Below are positions 5,416 to 6,340 of a stretch of 6,340 bases of DNA, in pieces. A program made the position numbers and the translations under genes. The DNA comes from CAIOSQ01 sp044359885 (GTDB lineage Bacteria; Pseudomonadota; Alphaproteobacteria; CACIAM-22H2), in NCBI GenBank assembly GCA_044359885.1, contig JBIKLI010000258.1, positions 1 to 6,340 on the forward strand, read 5' to 3'. The number at the start of each line of letters is the position of its first letter. Position 1 is the first letter of the stretch. The notes beneath the pieces were generated by a model. The model was not told the origin of the DNA. It ran no database searches and saw nothing but the letters and a program-made list of their open reading frames with translations.

Positions 5416-5446
5416 GTCACGTGCACCCGCGTAACGAAACGTAACG
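5416..5446 (-). promoter_or_regulatory. Candidate response-regulator operator between RR2 and the YHYH gene
   Basis: CGTAACGAAACGTAACG at 5430-5446 is identical to 991-1007, with the same extra GTCACG (5416-5421) 15 bp from the first GTAACG. It ends 46 bp before the RR2 ATG at 5383, the same distance as for RR1. It also lies 86 bp before the YHYH ATG, so it could act on both divergent genes; its orientation matches RR2. Confidence 0.7.
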
Positions 5447-5469
5447 CGGCCGATGCCCGGTCGCGGTCC

Positions 5470-5496
5470 GCGCGCGCCGCCGGACGCGTCGCGCGC
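5470..5496 (+). other. GC-rich inverted repeat in the YHYH 5' leader
   Basis: GCGCGCG (5470-5476) and CGCGCGC (5490-5496) can pair around a 13-nt loop. It may lie in the untranslated leader of the YHYH gene. The arms are simple alternating GC, so this may be compositional only. Confidence 0.25.
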
Positions 5497-5532
5497 GCCT
5501 GTCCTTTGTCAAGGTCATGCAGCGAGGCTCCG

Positions 5533-6340
5533 ATGTCGCACATCCACAAGACCCCAGAACCTTCCACCGGATCCCTGTCGCGCCGCACGGCCTTCCTGCG
5601 CGCGACGACGCTCGTCTTGGGCGCAACTCTCGGATACCCGTCTCGCGGCTCCGAACCGGATCCCATCCGCCTCATGTCATGGAAACTGGAGGTCGATCCG
5701 GTCGATGGACGATCGATCCGGCGCTTCGCGGGGCGCGCTGCACCGACGGAAATCCTCACGGATCCCGAGACCGGCGTACGCGTGCGGATACGCGATCTGT
5801 TTCCCGGCCGCGCCGCCCCGTTTCCCATCGACGACCGGTTGCGTCTCGGAGACGGAGGCTGGGGATTGCGTAGCGTGGACAGGGCTGGAATGGGGCTTTC
5901 GCCCAGCCACGACAATGCCGCGTGGGCCATGAACATGATCCCGTTCGGCGTGCTGCTTGACGGTTCGATCATCGACCCATCCGGCCCCTGGTACGATGGC
6001 GGCGCAGCGGATCCAAGAAACCCCTTCGACCGATCCTGCACCGGATGGGAATACGAAGTCATGCATCCGGCGGTATCCGCCGTGGTCGGCATCCCTGCGG
6101 CGATCCCGGGGCATGTACAGCCGAGCGGCATGTTCCATTACCACGGCTATCCGGCCCTTCTGGTCGCAGCGCTGCGCGACCACGCGCGGGCGACGGGCCG
6201 GCACGGCGGCCCCCTTTTGCTCGGCTTTTCCGCGGATGGCTTCCCGATCCTCGATCACCGCTGGCGCGAAAGCCGGGACGGTCATCGGCATTTCCGCTTC
6301 TCCAGCTACGTGCTGCGCGACGGTCCGCGCGAAGCACTGC
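5533..6340 (+). CDS. YHYH-family protein, probably exported (3' end cut by window edge)
   Basis: The visible 269 residues match the YHYH domain family (Pfam PF14240, from memory), whose function is not established. Diagnostic parts are GHVQPSGMFHYHGYP (193-207), where the signature reads FHYH rather than YHYH, and LLGFSADGFPIL (229-240), followed by FRFSSYVLRDG (254-264), the usual order in this family. The N-terminus has SRRTAFLRA and a hydrophobic run (ATTLVLGATLG). This resembles a twin-arginine signal, but with one residue too many between RR and FL and no clear cleavage site, so export is likely and the route uncertain. The start at 5533 is supported by GAGG at 5524-5527, 5 bp away. The stop lies beyond the window. 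It is divergent from RR2, with a candidate operator between them. The histidine cluster suggests metal binding, which is inference. Confidence 0.85.
   Translation, partial: MSHIHKTPEPSTGSLSRRTAFLRATTLVLGATLGYPSRGSEPDPIRLMSWKLEVDPVDGRSIRRFAGRAAPTEILTDPETGVRVRIRDLFPGRAAPFPIDDRLRLGDGGWGLRSVDRAGMGLSPSHDNAAWAMNMIPFGVLLDGSIIDPSGPWYDGGAADPRNPFDRSCTGWEYEVMHPAVSAVVGIPAAIPGHVQPSGMFHYHGYPALLVAALRDHARATGRHGGPLLLGFSADGFPILDHRWRESRDGHRHFRFSSYVLRDGPREAL

Overview
The window comes from a high-GC Pseudomonadota genome, most likely alphaproteobacterial. That placement is an inference from codon use and gene families, not from a marker gene. It holds two complete response-regulator genes, one complete and one truncated sensor kinase, one uncharacterised Gly/Pro-rich protein gene, one truncated YHYH-family gene, and about 1.4 kb of gene debris and short repeats.

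Layout. Positions 1-945 (minus strand) carry an OmpR-type response regulator (RR1) followed by the start of its EnvZ-like kinase (HK1), which runs off the left edge. Positions about 1020-2300 contain no intact recognisable gene. They hold a direct-repeat pair, a family of short tandem and inverted repeats, and pieces of genes: a membrane-protein tail, an ArsA ATPase C-terminus and a possible receiver-domain N-terminus. Positions 2398-3184 (plus) hold a palindromic operator-like site, a strong ribosome binding site and a 217-residue Ser/Gly/Pro-rich protein. Positions 3207-5383 (minus) carry a second, paralogous pair (RR2-HK2). Positions 5533-6340 (plus) carry a YHYH-family protein, divergent from RR2 and cut by the right edge.

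How it may work together. RR1 and RR2 are both 246 residues long, have the same phosphorylation residues, and share an identical stretch across the DNA-recognition helix. The same 17-bp element, CGTAACGAAACGTAACG, lies about 45 bp before both regulator genes. A one-base-per-half-site variant (CGTCAC repeated at 10-bp spacing) lies about 110 bp before the Gly/Pro-rich protein gene. The simplest reading, which is inference, is a duplicated two-component system whose regulators bind the same CGTNAC direct repeats. They would autoregulate and cross-regulate, and control the Gly/Pro-rich gene and possibly the divergent YHYH gene. The signal is unknown.
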